35,656 nucleotides of DNA from a virus. The translations under genes and the position numbers were made by a program. The stretch's first letter is position 1. The number at the start of each line of letters is the position of its first letter. Shown piece by piece: positions 1 to 6,492 of the stretch. The notes beneath the pieces are model-generated. The model was not told the DNA's origin, did not search any database, and saw nothing but the letters and a program-made list of their open reading frames with translations. Location: positions 1-35,656 of the IMG/VR virus record IMGVR_UViG_3300048061_000271; one strand, written 5' to 3'.

Positions 1-127
1 GCGAGAACTGCGAAGGAGAGCAATCAGAAGTGCTTGGGGAGAGACTTGAATCAGATGCAGAATTGGCCAACCCCACGAGCAGGCAACCCAGGCAGTCGCA
101 AGCCCGGAACGGGGGGCAAGATACTAG
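1..127. repeat. Left copy of the exact 127-bp terminal duplication
   Basis: The first 127 bases are identical to 35530-35656. The copy starts GCGAGAACTGCG and ends AAGATACTAG. Both methyltransferase-region frames read continuously across the join, so the molecule is circular or circularly permuted. A length of exactly 127 is a common assembler k-mer, so this is more likely an assembly overlap than a real phage terminal repeat. Confidence 0.97.
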
Positions 128-450
128 CGGAGGAAGCGAAGAAGAATTGGGCAACACCACAAAGCAGAGACCACAAGACTGCGGAGAGCAAGGAGAAGTG
201 GGAAGCGAGAGCGAAATTACAAGCGGAGAAAGGTGTGAATCTTCACCTTCCATTGAACACGCAATGTCAGCACATCATGGAGGACAAACACAATGGCCTG
301 CAAGACCCGGAGAAGAGCAATACGAGTGGGAAGAACCACGGGTCACCGAAGCTCAATCCTTCATGGGTGGAGCAACTAATGGGACTCAGCACAGGGTGGA
401 CAGACTTAGGCTCTTGGGGAATGGAGTTGTCCCCCAAACCGCAGAACTAG
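1..450 (+). CDS. Overlapping out-of-frame protein with W-x-T-P repeats, C-terminal part
   Basis: This is the continuation of the second long frame that begins at ATG 34903. It is +1 relative to the methyltransferase and spans 358 codons without a stop. Visible elements are NWPTPRAG and NWATPQSRDHK, and near the end LNPSWVEQLMGLSTGWTDL. I recall this WPTP...LNPxWVExLMGxxxGWT pattern from phage proteins annotated near or as cytosine methylases, but I cannot search. The TAG at 448-450 is followed by one base and the ATG of the next gene (TAGcATG), a typical operon junction. The function is unknown. It could be a true second product or a frame kept open by constraint on the methyltransferase. Confidence 0.5.
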   Translation, partial: ARTAKESNQKCLGRDLNQMQNWPTPRAGNPGSRKPGTGGKILAEEAKKNWATPQSRDHKTAESKEKWEARAKLQAEKGVNLHLPLNTQCQHIMEDKHNGLQDPEKSNTSGKNHGSPKLNPSWVEQLMGLSTGWTDLGSWGMELSPKPQN

Positions 451-488
451 CATGGAAGACTTTATGGAAGGAATTGAATGCCCAATAA
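1..488 (+). CDS. DNA cytosine-5 methyltransferase, C-terminal part (gene crosses the genome junction)
   Basis: This is the continuation of the gene that begins at 34860. The coding phase starts at base 3, which follows 35531 on the closed circle. The piece carries the variable target-recognition region and the last conserved block. Motif X is seen as RLRLLGNGVVPQTA (about residues 358-371 of 385), followed by an amphipathic helix AELAWKTLWKEL. The recognition region is low in hydrophobic residues and contains repeated LGNTT/LANPTS elements. Those elements are the +0 reading of the same DNA that gives WATP/WPTP repeats in the other frame. The stop TAA at 486-488 lies inside the next small gene, whose ATG is at 452. 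The family transfers a methyl group from S-adenosylmethionine to cytosine C5, and in phages usually protects DNA from host restriction. The target site cannot be read from sequence. Confidence 0.9.
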   Translation, partial: ENCEGEQSEVLGERLESDAELANPTSRQPRQSQARNGGQDTSGGSEEELGNTTKQRPQDCGEQGEVGSESEITSGERCESSPSIEHAMSAHHGGQTQWPARPGEEQYEWEEPRVTEAQSFMGGATNGTQHRVDRLRLLGNGVVPQTAELAWKTLWKELNAQ

Positions 489-658
489 GCACAGCAGAAA
501 TGAACGAAGCTTGGCACAGATTTTGGAACAAGAATCAACTAGCAATCAACGCCCATGGTTCAGTGTATCGAACAACGATACCACGCAAAGAACCATGCAG
601 AGGAAAATTTGATATAAAAAATCATGCAAGCAAGAGAACAATGTTACCACGAATTTAA
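452..658 (+). CDS. Small hypothetical protein (68 aa)
   Basis: I do not recognise a family. The ATG lies one base after the stop of the overlapping W-x-T-P frame and 36 bases before the methyltransferase stop, so translation is probably coupled. A later in-frame ATG at 500, just past the methyltransferase stop, would give a 52-aa product starting MNEAWHRFWNKNQ and is a reasonable alternative start. The protein has an aromatic-rich N-terminal half and a basic C-terminus (about 10 K/R in the last 25 residues), with no membrane segment. Its last 35 bases overlap the next gene. Confidence 0.5.
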   Translation: MEDFMEGIECPISTAEMNEAWHRFWNKNQLAINAHGSVYRTTIPRKEPCRGKFDIKNHASKRTMLPRI

Positions 659-812
659 GAATATGATTCATCGTTGGTCAGAGGAGTCTGATATGGAGGA
701 TGAGGAAATTGTTCAATGCATGGTGGATGCAGCTAAAGAATACTACGACCAGGATGTCATAGAGTTTGAATTTGATATGGAACTAGATGAAGACGAGGAG
801 GACGAAGAATGA
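624..812 (+). CDS. Small acidic hypothetical protein (62 aa)
   Basis: There is no recognised family. The protein is strongly acidic: its last 18 residues are nearly all D, E or hydrophobic (MELDEDEEDEE at the end). The middle looks helical (EEIVQCMVDAAKEYYDQDV). The ATG at 624 has an A-rich upstream stretch, and an internal ATG at 663 is possible. The stop TGA overlaps the next ATG (ATGA at 809-812), which supports the frame. Acidic tails of this kind are common in phage proteins that contact basic DNA-binding partners, but no role can be assigned. Confidence 0.6.
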   Translation: MQAREQCYHEFKNMIHRWSEESDMEDEEIVQCMVDAAKEYYDQDVIEFEFDMELDEDEEDEE

Positions 813-1015
813 ATATATATGCCCCCACGGGAGAGAAGTTGGAGAGTTGGCCATTATGGGTGAGGAGATTAACGGATGAGAATATGGTGCTTAAAAGCAG
901 GGTCATTGATCTGGAGAAACATAATGACGAGCTATCCAAGGAAGTAACGGATCTAAAGGTCAGATGTTGTGATATTTGGAAGCAATTAACTGAGGAGCAA
1001 GCCAGACAAGCATGA
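809..1015 (+). CDS. Small predicted coiled-coil protein (68 aa)
   Basis: There is no recognised family. After an N-terminal segment (TGEKLESWPLWVRRL) the rest shows heptad-like spacing of hydrophobic residues among charged ones (ENMVLKSRVIDLEKHNDEL and on), as expected of a coiled coil at about residues 22-60. Both ends overlap neighbours by four bases (ATGA at 809-812 and 1012-1015), so it belongs to one translationally coupled chain of tiny genes leading to the terminase. Confidence 0.65.
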   Translation: MNIYAPTGEKLESWPLWVRRLTDENMVLKSRVIDLEKHNDELSKEVTDLKVRCCDIWKQLTEEQARQA

Positions 1016-1161
1016 AGTGGATAGATGGTGATGATGAATGGACTATCGAGCAGCAGAAGTTATGGGCAAGGAAAGCCCCGTTTGGATGGCAGAGATGTTG
1101 GCAATGTGGCAAGCAATGGAAGCAATTTTATGAAGATGCCTGCAAATGTAATGACAAGTGA
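1012..1161 (+). CDS. 49-aa Trp/Cys-rich protein, possible zinc-binding knuckle
   Basis: The ATG at 1012 overlaps the previous stop (ATGA) and the TGA at 1159-1161 overlaps the next GTG (GTGA). The product is 49 aa. It has a tryptophan-rich N-terminal half (MKWIDGDDEW...LWARKAPFGW) and four cysteines arranged as CWQC about 11 residues before a CKC pair near the C-terminus. That is a plausible small zinc-binding site, but the fold is inferred from spacing only. The coupled junctions at both ends and the non-random W/C composition are the main evidence that it is real. Confidence 0.6.
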   Translation: MKWIDGDDEWTIEQQKLWARKAPFGWQRCWQCGKQWKQFYEDACKCNDK

Positions 1162-1370
1162 ATGTACCCAAGGGATACAATCCGATTTATTGGAAAAAAT
1201 ACGGGCGAGCGATATCAACATCAGTTGCAAGATTACCGAAGTGCAATTACAAAAAGCTAGGGCCACCACCCTTGCAATTAAGCCCAGAGGTGTTGGAACG
1301 GATACGGAATGCTGGACAATCGGTGAAAAGGAAATCCCGTGCAACACGCTCGAAGAAGCAATCATCGTAG
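1158..1370 (+). CDS. Small basic hypothetical protein (70 aa)
   Basis: I chose the GTG start at 1158 because it overlaps the preceding TGA in the GTGA arrangement. The N-terminal half contains YNPIYWKKYG. The second half is a short helix (LSPEVLERIRNAG) followed by a very basic tail (KRKSRATRSKK). No family is recognised. Its position directly before the large terminase is where many phages carry the small terminase, but length and sequence do not support that. A competing frame (ATG 1151, or further upstream, to 1396) is also open over the same DNA and runs into the terminase start. Confidence 0.5.
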   Translation: MNVPKGYNPIYWKKYGRAISTSVARLPKCNYKKLGPPPLQLSPEVLERIRNAGQSVKRKSRATRSKKQSS

Positions 1371-1388
1371 GTATTGAGATATTAAATC

Positions 1389-3077
1389 GTGGGTAAGATA
1401 ACCTATGCAGACGAAATAGACGCACGCTTTGGCGTGCCTTGGACAGATGACTTTAAGTATGATAGAGGAGAGTTAAAGTGTGCATTATCAGATGAAGAGA
1501 TAGATAGGTTGACTGTACAAGATCCTGTACGAGCAGAAACACTTACACGCTTGCTCCTCGATCAACCAAATAGCGAGAAGGAAGATCCAATCGAATGGGG
1601 TTGGACTCTTCCTGGGTGGCGTAGGGTGATGGAAAATTGGAAGGACACAAAAATACATGTTTGCCTTGGAGGTAACAGATCATCAAAGACCACCTTCGCT
1701 TCTCGCTTGCTTGTCCACTTGGCACAGAACATACCCGAAGCAGAGATACGTTCTTTGCATGTCAGTGAGGAAAGATCAATTTCTGATAGCCAACGTTATA
1801 TCCACGAGAGCCTGCCTGCACGATACAAGAGAAGTAAGAAAAAAGGAACTAATCATTCTTTACAATATACTCAGAAGAATGGATTTAATGCTGGTAAAGC
1901 AATCTTGCCACCAACCACACCAGATGCCGAGCGTGGGAGTACGATATACTTTAATAATTACAGGCAGTACATGGCAGACCCACAAATCTTTGAGGGATGG
2001 TCTGCACATTGCATCCATCTTGACGAGGAAGCACCTGAGAATATTTTTAATACGCTTGTCGGTGGTAGAACAGTAGACTACCACGGGCGTGTAATTCTGA
2101 CCTTTACGACCCTGCAAGGATACACGCCACTAGTTAATAGTTTATTGAAAGGAGCTACTACAGTTAGTTCAAAATACAGCGAGTTAATGGGCAGGGAACT
2201 GCCCTTGGAGCAAGTGTCTGCTAATTGGCCAGATTGTCGGATATATTATTTCTGGTCACAGGATTCACCCTTCGTTGATTCCAATGAACTTGTGCGTACC
2301 TATTCTAAGCAACCACAGGAGGTAAAGCTTGCTCGATTATTCGGCATACCAAGTAAAAGCTTTGAAGGAAAGTTCCCCAAATTCCAGCGTGAGACCAATG
2401 TAATAGAACATAGTAAGATACCATTCATCTTAGATCCATCTGTAAGTGTAACCCGTTACTTCATCTGCGATCCGGGTGGTAGTAAACCTTGGGTTGGATT
2501 ATGGGCAGGCGTGACCAAGGATGGTAAGATATATGTCTATCGTGAGTTTCCTGATAGTACAATGGGAGCATGGGCAATCCCACACATTAATGGTGCAGGT
2601 AAAGCAGTGGGTAAACCTGGCCCTGGACAACGTCCTCTAGGTTGGGGGTACAGTGATTACAAGGATTACTTTGAAGCACAGGAAGATGGTGAGGAGATAT
2701 TTGAGCGAATAGTTGACCCACGAATGGGAGCAGCCACAGTGCGTACGAAGGAGGGAGAAAGTAATATAATCAATACAATGAGTAACATGGGATTTGTATT
2801 CCGTGCTGCACCAGGTGTGTCCATAGACTCTGGTATTGCCAAGATTAATGATGCACTTAGCTGGGATGATACAGAAACCATGACAGACAAGAATTGCCCC
2901 AAGCTTTACTTCTCCGATCAATGCGAGAATACAATATCTTCCATGCTTGAATATGCAGGAGAGAGTAAGAGTGATTACTTCTCTGACCAAATTGACTGCC
3001 TGCGATATTTATTTGTAAGCGGCGCAGACCATGTCACCCATCGTGACATACAGGTCACAGGTGGTGGTGGGTATTAG
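1389..3077 (+). CDS. Large terminase subunit (packaging ATPase and nuclease)
   Basis: This is the motor protein that docks on the portal, pumps DNA into the prohead and cuts the concatemer. Its 562 aa are within the usual TerL range. The Walker A motif is GGNRSSKT (residues 94-101), a standard TerL variant. Walker B is CIHLDEE (208-214), with the catalytic glutamate present, and a coupling motif LTFTTLQG is at 237-244. The C-terminal RNase-H-like nuclease has an acidic cluster starting at ICDPGG (D361), a middle DPRMG element and DQIDCLRY near residue 535. The start is a GTG at 1389 with no strong Shine-Dalgarno site; the next Met is too close to the ATPase core. The gene is followed by a 31-bp spacer with a hairpin, then the portal. 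Confidence 0.95.
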   Translation: MGKITYADEIDARFGVPWTDDFKYDRGELKCALSDEEIDRLTVQDPVRAETLTRLLLDQPNSEKEDPIEWGWTLPGWRRVMENWKDTKIHVCLGGNRSSKTTFASRLLVHLAQNIPEAEIRSLHVSEERSISDSQRYIHESLPARYKRSKKKGTNHSLQYTQKNGFNAGKAILPPTTPDAERGSTIYFNNYRQYMADPQIFEGWSAHCIHLDEEAPENIFNTLVGGRTVDYHGRVILTFTTLQGYTPLVNSLLKGATTVSSKYSELMGRELPLEQVSANWPDCRIYYFWSQDSPFVDSNELVRTYSKQPQEVKLARLFGIPSKSFEGKFPKFQRETNVIEHSKIPFILDPSVSVTRYFICDPGGSKPWVGLWAGVTKDGKIYVYREFPDSTMGAWAIPHINGAGKAVGKPGPGQRPLGWGYSDYKDYFEAQEDGEEIFERIVDPRMGAATVRTKEGESNIINTMSNMGFVFRAAPGVSIDSGIAKINDALSWDDTETMTDKNCPKLYFSDQCENTISSMLEYAGESKSDYFSDQIDCLRYLFVSGADHVTHRDIQVTGGGGY

Positions 3078-3081
3078 ATTG

Positions 3082-3105
3082 ACTACATAAGGGTGCTAAT
3101 GTAGT
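3082..3105 (+). promoter_or_regulatory. Hairpin between terminase and portal genes
   Basis: ACTACAT (3082-3088) pairs perfectly with ATGTAGT (3099-3105) around a 10-base loop, followed by TTT and the portal ATG at 3109. It contains the decamer GACTACATAA, which also occurs at 30224-30233 and 34344-34353. It is too weak for a good terminator. It may be a regulatory site or may modulate portal translation. Confidence 0.35.
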
Positions 3106-3108
3106 TTT

Positions 3109-5205
3109 ATGCTACACATGCTCTCTGCCAGCGATCCAGAATTACTATATGTCTCAAAAGAGCCTGACATTGCTTATCTTAGTGAAGCGTACAAGCGTAC
3201 ACAGAGTGATTTAGGTGAATGGTTAGATCGTAGACAAAGAGACTATGATGTCCGTAATTGTTTATGGGCAGGTAAGAGTGATGACTTTAAGAAGCATTCA
3301 AGCCAAAGTTCCACAGGAGATGTGTTCCCCTGGGAAGGTGCGAGTGACCAAGAACAAAGGATGTGCGATGAGTTGATTAATTGCCGGGTGGCAATGTCAA
3401 TGAATGCAATCCGACGTGGTCACATAATAGCCACACCCACTGAATCAAGTGATGTCGAGCGTGCCAATGTGGTATCCATGTTTTTACGATGGTTAATTAA
3501 TTCTAAGATGCAGGAGTTTTATCCTGAGATTGAACTTGGATTAAATCATCTTTTTGAAAAAGGTATGATGGTTCATTATGCTTGGTACGAGAATCAAGAA
3601 CTGAAGCAACAACAGACCATTAAGCTTGAAGAGATTGCCCAAGTCCTTCCACAGATTGCCGGAGCGATACAGGATGGAAGTATGGACGAGGAATTAAGTG
3701 AGGCACTTAAAACACAGTTTGATATTAGCAAGTCCAAGGCACGGGCAATGTTAAAGGAAATGCGTAAGGATGGAGAAACCACAGTACCTGTCACACGCCA
3801 AGTTGTAAGTAGACCCAAGATTAAAGCCCTTGCACCCGATGAGGATGTATTTTGGCCAAGCTATTGTATAGATCCACAGGAAGCACCTTACATGTTTCAT
3901 AGCGTGAGTATGACTCCAGAGCAATTAAGGTCTAAAATTAGTACCGAAAAATGGTCAGAAGAGTTTGTGGATGCAGCGATTGAACTTGCAGGACAAGGCG
4001 AGGATACAGATGAGAACATCTATCAATTGCGAGAGAATGATGAGTTTACCAGAAACAATGATAATAGCCTTGTTAGAATTGTGTACTGTTATCAAAGACT
4101 ATTGGATGAGGATAATGTACCCGGTATTTATTGCACGATCTACCATGCCAATATTTCTGATCTTTATGCCAAGCATCAATTACTTGATTATGCACATGGG
4201 CAATATCCATTCGTGGTAACCACCCTTGAAAAAACAGACAAAAAATTATACTCGTCCAGGTCATACCCAGAGCTTATTGAAAGCTTGCAGCAGGTACTCA
4301 AGGTCGAAACAGATGCAGCGATTGATGCACAATCGTTAACAACTTTACCTCCTTTGGAACACCCTCTTGGTCGAGCCCCTTCCCGTTTTGGGCCGGGTGT
4401 AAAATTACCTTATCGTGTACCTGGTGAAGTAAGATTTGCAGACACACCCCGTGGATCTGGTGTTAATGTAGAACTTCGTAGATACATCCAAGAACAAGCA
4501 GATAGATACTTTGGTAGAAACGCACCAGGAGTAAATCCTGTGGAAGCACAGATGAAGCAACAAGAAGTGATAGATAAAGTATTTCATCACTTAAAACTTC
4601 TACTCGATCAAGTATACTCCCTTTACCAACAGTATGGCCCAGACCAAGAATACTTCCGTGTCACAGGTATGCAGGACATGCAGAAGTACGACAAAGGAAA
4701 TGCTGGTGAACGATTTGATTTTTACATGCAGTTTGATGCTGCCACGCAAGATCCAGAACAAATGCTTGAGCGTGTAAAAGCAATTGCACAACTTGGCGCA
4801 CAACTCGACAAGAATGGTACGCTGGATACCGAGAGATTATTGCAAATTGCAGTTGGGCAGATTTTACCGGGTGCTGCGGAAAGTATCATGCTTCCCAAAG
4901 AAACCGCATCGCAGAAAGCAATGGATGAAGAGAGACAGACTATTGCAGAAATCTATGCTGGCGTACCACCTAATGTTAAACCCAATGATGCCCACGAGAT
5001 GAAGTTGCAGATATTCCAGCAATGGTTAGCTCAACCCGATGTGGCACAAAAGGTACAACAAGACCCTGCCCTACAGGAGCGTATTTCCAATTACCTGCAA
5101 CAAAGACAAATGCAGGTTCAGCAAAAACAAAACGCTGAGATTGGAAGGTTGGGCGCAGCACCCACACAATTTGGATCAACAGGAGCAGCACAAACAGGAG
5201 GATAA
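3109..5205 (+). CDS. Portal protein
   Basis: At 698 aa it is in the size range of podovirus portals. It follows the terminase, as is typical. The N-terminus is DPELLYVSKEPDIAYLSEA. A central charged helical segment (about 160-240) precedes a region rich in prolines and aromatics (PDEDVFWPSYCIDPQEAPY), and the C-terminal third is a glutamine-rich helical stretch (QQRQMQVQQKQN), as in the barrel or crown of P22-like portals. It forms the dodecameric ring through which DNA enters and leaves the head. No Shine-Dalgarno site precedes ATG 3109, and ATG 3118 is an alternative. The assignment rests on position, length and composition, since I see no single diagnostic motif. Confidence 0.88.
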   Translation: MLHMLSASDPELLYVSKEPDIAYLSEAYKRTQSDLGEWLDRRQRDYDVRNCLWAGKSDDFKKHSSQSSTGDVFPWEGASDQEQRMCDELINCRVAMSMNAIRRGHIIATPTESSDVERANVVSMFLRWLINSKMQEFYPEIELGLNHLFEKGMMVHYAWYENQELKQQQTIKLEEIAQVLPQIAGAIQDGSMDEELSEALKTQFDISKSKARAMLKEMRKDGETTVPVTRQVVSRPKIKALAPDEDVFWPSYCIDPQEAPYMFHSVSMTPEQLRSKISTEKWSEEFVDAAIELAGQGEDTDENIYQLRENDEFTRNNDNSLVRIVYCYQRLLDEDNVPGIYCTIYHANISDLYAKHQLLDYAHGQYPFVVTTLEKTDKKLYSSRSYPELIESLQQVLKVETDAAIDAQSLTTLPPLEHPLGRAPSRFGPGVKLPYRVPGEVRFADTPRGSGVNVELRRYIQEQADRYFGRNAPGVNPVEAQMKQQEVIDKVFHHLKLLLDQVYSLYQQYGPDQEYFRVTGMQDMQKYDKGNAGERFDFYMQFDAATQDPEQMLERVKAIAQLGAQLDKNGTLDTERLLQIAVGQILPGAAESIMLPKETASQKAMDEERQTIAEIYAGVPPNVKPNDAHEMKLQIFQQWLAQPDVAQKVQQDPALQERISNYLQQRQMQVQQKQNAEIGRLGAAPTQFGSTGAAQTGG

Positions 5206-5209
5206 GATT

Positions 5210-5305
5210 ATGCCACCAATGGGAAAAGGAACTTATGGAAGTAAGGTTGGAAGACCTAAAAAGAAAATGACTAAAAAGAAATGTGGTGGTCGTAAGAAAA
5301 AATGA
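5210..5305 (+). CDS. 31-aa very basic peptide
   Basis: ATG 5210 follows the portal stop by four bases, with the AGGAGGATAAG stretch upstream acting as ribosome site. The product begins MPPMGKGTYGSKVGRP and ends in alternating Lys/Arg runs with one Cys (KKKCGGRKKK). The stop overlaps the next ATG (ATGA). I recall similar MGKGTYGSKxGRP peptides between portal and scaffold in marine podoviruses, but their role is unknown. Charge suggests nucleic-acid or head-interior binding. Confidence 0.75.
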   Translation: MPPMGKGTYGSKVGRPKKKMTKKKCGGRKKK

Positions 5306-5556
5306 TTACCTACCGAGGTGAGCGTTTTAGTGCTTATAACAAGCCAAAAAGGACAAGTGGTAAGTCCAAGAAGTTTGCAGTCTTAGCCAAGCAGGGAGAC
5401 CAAGTAAAACTTGTACGCTTTGGAGATCCAAAGATGTCCATCAAGAAAAACCAACCTGCACGCAAGAAGAGCTACTGTGCAAGGTCAGGTGGAATTAAAG
5501 GTAAGACAAATAAACTAAGTGCCAACTATTGGTCACGCAAAGCATGGGATTGTTAA
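5302..5556 (+). CDS. Small basic conserved phage protein (84 aa)
   Basis: The start overlaps the preceding stop (ATGA). The product contains a glycine- and lysine-rich N-terminus, then FGDPKMSIKKNQPARKKS, a CARSGG turn and a C-terminal SANYWSRKAWDC. This FGDPxMxIxKxxPxRxKSxxAR...YWSxxAW layout is one I recall from small cyanophage and pelagiphage head-region proteins of unknown function. The two spaced cysteines and the tryptophan end suggest a compact, possibly metal-bound fold. It is part of a run of four basic small genes. Confidence 0.75.
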   Translation: MITYRGERFSAYNKPKRTSGKSKKFAVLAKQGDQVKLVRFGDPKMSIKKNQPARKKSYCARSGGIKGKTNKLSANYWSRKAWDC

Positions 5557-5745
5557 ATGGTAGCTAAAAAGAAAGCCAAGTCCCGTGTAAATGAGGCTGG
5601 TAATTATACTAAGCCAACCATGCGTAAGAGACTATTTAGCAAGATTAAGTCTGGATCTAAAGGTGGTAAAGCAGGTCAATGGTCTGCACGTAAAGCCCAA
5701 ATGCTTGCCAAGGAATATAAAGCCAAGGGTGGAGGATATAGATAA
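5557..5745 (+). CDS. Small basic protein (62 aa)
   Basis: ATG 5557 immediately follows the TAA of the previous gene, and its own TAA shares one base with the next ATG (TAATG at 5743-5747). The sequence has a GNYTKPTMRKRLFSKIKSG core followed by GQWSARKAQMLAKEYK and GGGYR. This is a conserved-looking pattern of phage small basic proteins that I remember without an assigned function. About one residue in three is Lys or Arg. It is likely head-associated from its position between portal and scaffold. Confidence 0.75.
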   Translation: MVAKKKAKSRVNEAGNYTKPTMRKRLFSKIKSGSKGGKAGQWSARKAQMLAKEYKAKGGGYR

Positions 5746-5987
5746 TGCCATTAAGGAAGCCACAGAAGTCACTCAAGAAATGGACAAAACAGGGGTGGCG
5801 TACTGCATCTGGTAAGAAATCATCTGAGACAGGTGAGGTCTATGCCCCAGCAAGCAAGATCAAAAGATTAAAAAGCACAAAGGCAGGCAGAGCAAAACTT
5901 GCTGCTGCGAACAAGAAGAAAAGAGCAGCCACAAGCAAGGGCAAGCAATATGCCAAGCATGGCTTGCACAAAAGAAAACGTTCATAA
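5745..5987 (+). CDS. Lysine/arginine-rich protein (80 aa)
   Basis: It starts in the TAATG overlap and ends with KHGLHKRKRS. The N-terminal motif LKKWTKQGWRTASGK is followed by alanine/lysine-rich helices (AGRAKLAAANKKKRAATSKG) that resemble histone-tail-like composition. No family is named with confidence. It closes the run of four basic proteins. A hairpin with a T-tract lies about 65 bases after the stop. Confidence 0.72.
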   Translation: MPLRKPQKSLKKWTKQGWRTASGKKSSETGEVYAPASKIKRLKSTKAGRAKLAAANKKKRAATSKGKQYAKHGLHKRKRS

Positions 5988-6051
5988 TGTGCACAGCTTT
6001 CAACGAGAGTGGGTTGCCCTACTTACTATCTTCTTCTTTTTTTTGGAGCGT

Positions 6052-6079
6052 GATGTTATCTGCGACATCCTTTTTTTAT
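6052..6079 (+). terminator. Weak terminator-like hairpin
   Basis: GATGT (6052-6056) pairs with ACATC (6065-6069), with a possible added T-G pair, and a C plus seven T residues follow at 6070-6077. The stem is short. Its position after the run of basic genes and before the next gene at 6108 fits partial termination. Confidence 0.35.
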
Positions 6080-6107
6080 TAATAGGAATTATATACAACT
6101 ATACAAA

Positions 6108-6350
6108 ATGAGTCCCCGTAAACGAAAAACCTACCACGAGATAGATGCCGAGGAAGCAATCCAGGCATTATCCATGTTGAAGAATGACCCACACTTTAAA
6201 CAATACATTGCGATGCGAGAAGCAATGCGAGAAGAAGTTATCCGTCAATTGCAGACTAAAGCTATAGTAGATAGCACAAACAGGCACTACATGATGTGTG
6301 GAAAGCTTGAAGCAATAGACGAGGAACTTGATACCTTTTATAAGTTATAA
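6108..6350 (+). CDS. Small helical hypothetical protein (80 aa)
   Basis: It begins MSPRKRKTYHEIDAEEAIQ. The body looks all-helical (ALSMLKNDPHFKQYIAMREA and on), ending with LEAIDEELDTFYKL. No domain is recognised. It lies between two terminator-like structures, so it may be a single-gene unit or read-through product. It is a head-region gene by position only. Confidence 0.65.
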   Translation: MSPRKRKTYHEIDAEEAIQALSMLKNDPHFKQYIAMREAMREEVIRQLQTKAIVDSTNRHYMMCGKLEAIDEELDTFYKL

Positions 6351-6387
6351 TTTTCTAGGTTGGTAGATTATAGTTAGTATAGCTCAT

Positions 6388-6430
6388 GCCTCTGTGACCT
6401 TTCGTGGGGTTGGGTCACAGGGGCTTTTTT
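6388..6430 (+). terminator. Strong rho-independent terminator
   Basis: A 12-bp stem pairs GCCTCTGTGACC (6388-6399) with GGTCACAGGGGC (6413-6424), with one G-T pair. A 13-base loop separates the arms and six T residues follow at 6425-6430. It ends the terminase-portal-small-gene unit before the scaffold. Confidence 0.9.
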
Positions 6431-6453
6431 GTTGCCATTTTTGCTAGACTGCA

Positions 6454-6478
6454 CTACATTTTGCTACACTAGGCTACA
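6454..6478 (+). promoter_or_regulatory. Three CTACA boxes in 10-bp phase before the scaffold gene
   Basis: CTACA occurs at 6454-6458, 6464-6468 and 6474-6478, exactly one helical turn apart, between a strong terminator and the scaffold ATG at 6493. Two-box versions occur upstream of other transcription units. Such phasing is typical of sites bound by multimeric regulators on one DNA face. The binder is unknown. Confidence 0.5.
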
Positions 6479-6492
6479 TATGCCTTGATCTT

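Noticed and set aside
1-127. True direct terminal repeat as in T7-like phages
   Set aside because: The length is exactly 127, a standard assembler word size, and the repeat falls inside a gene. Circular closure explains it better, though read depth would decide.
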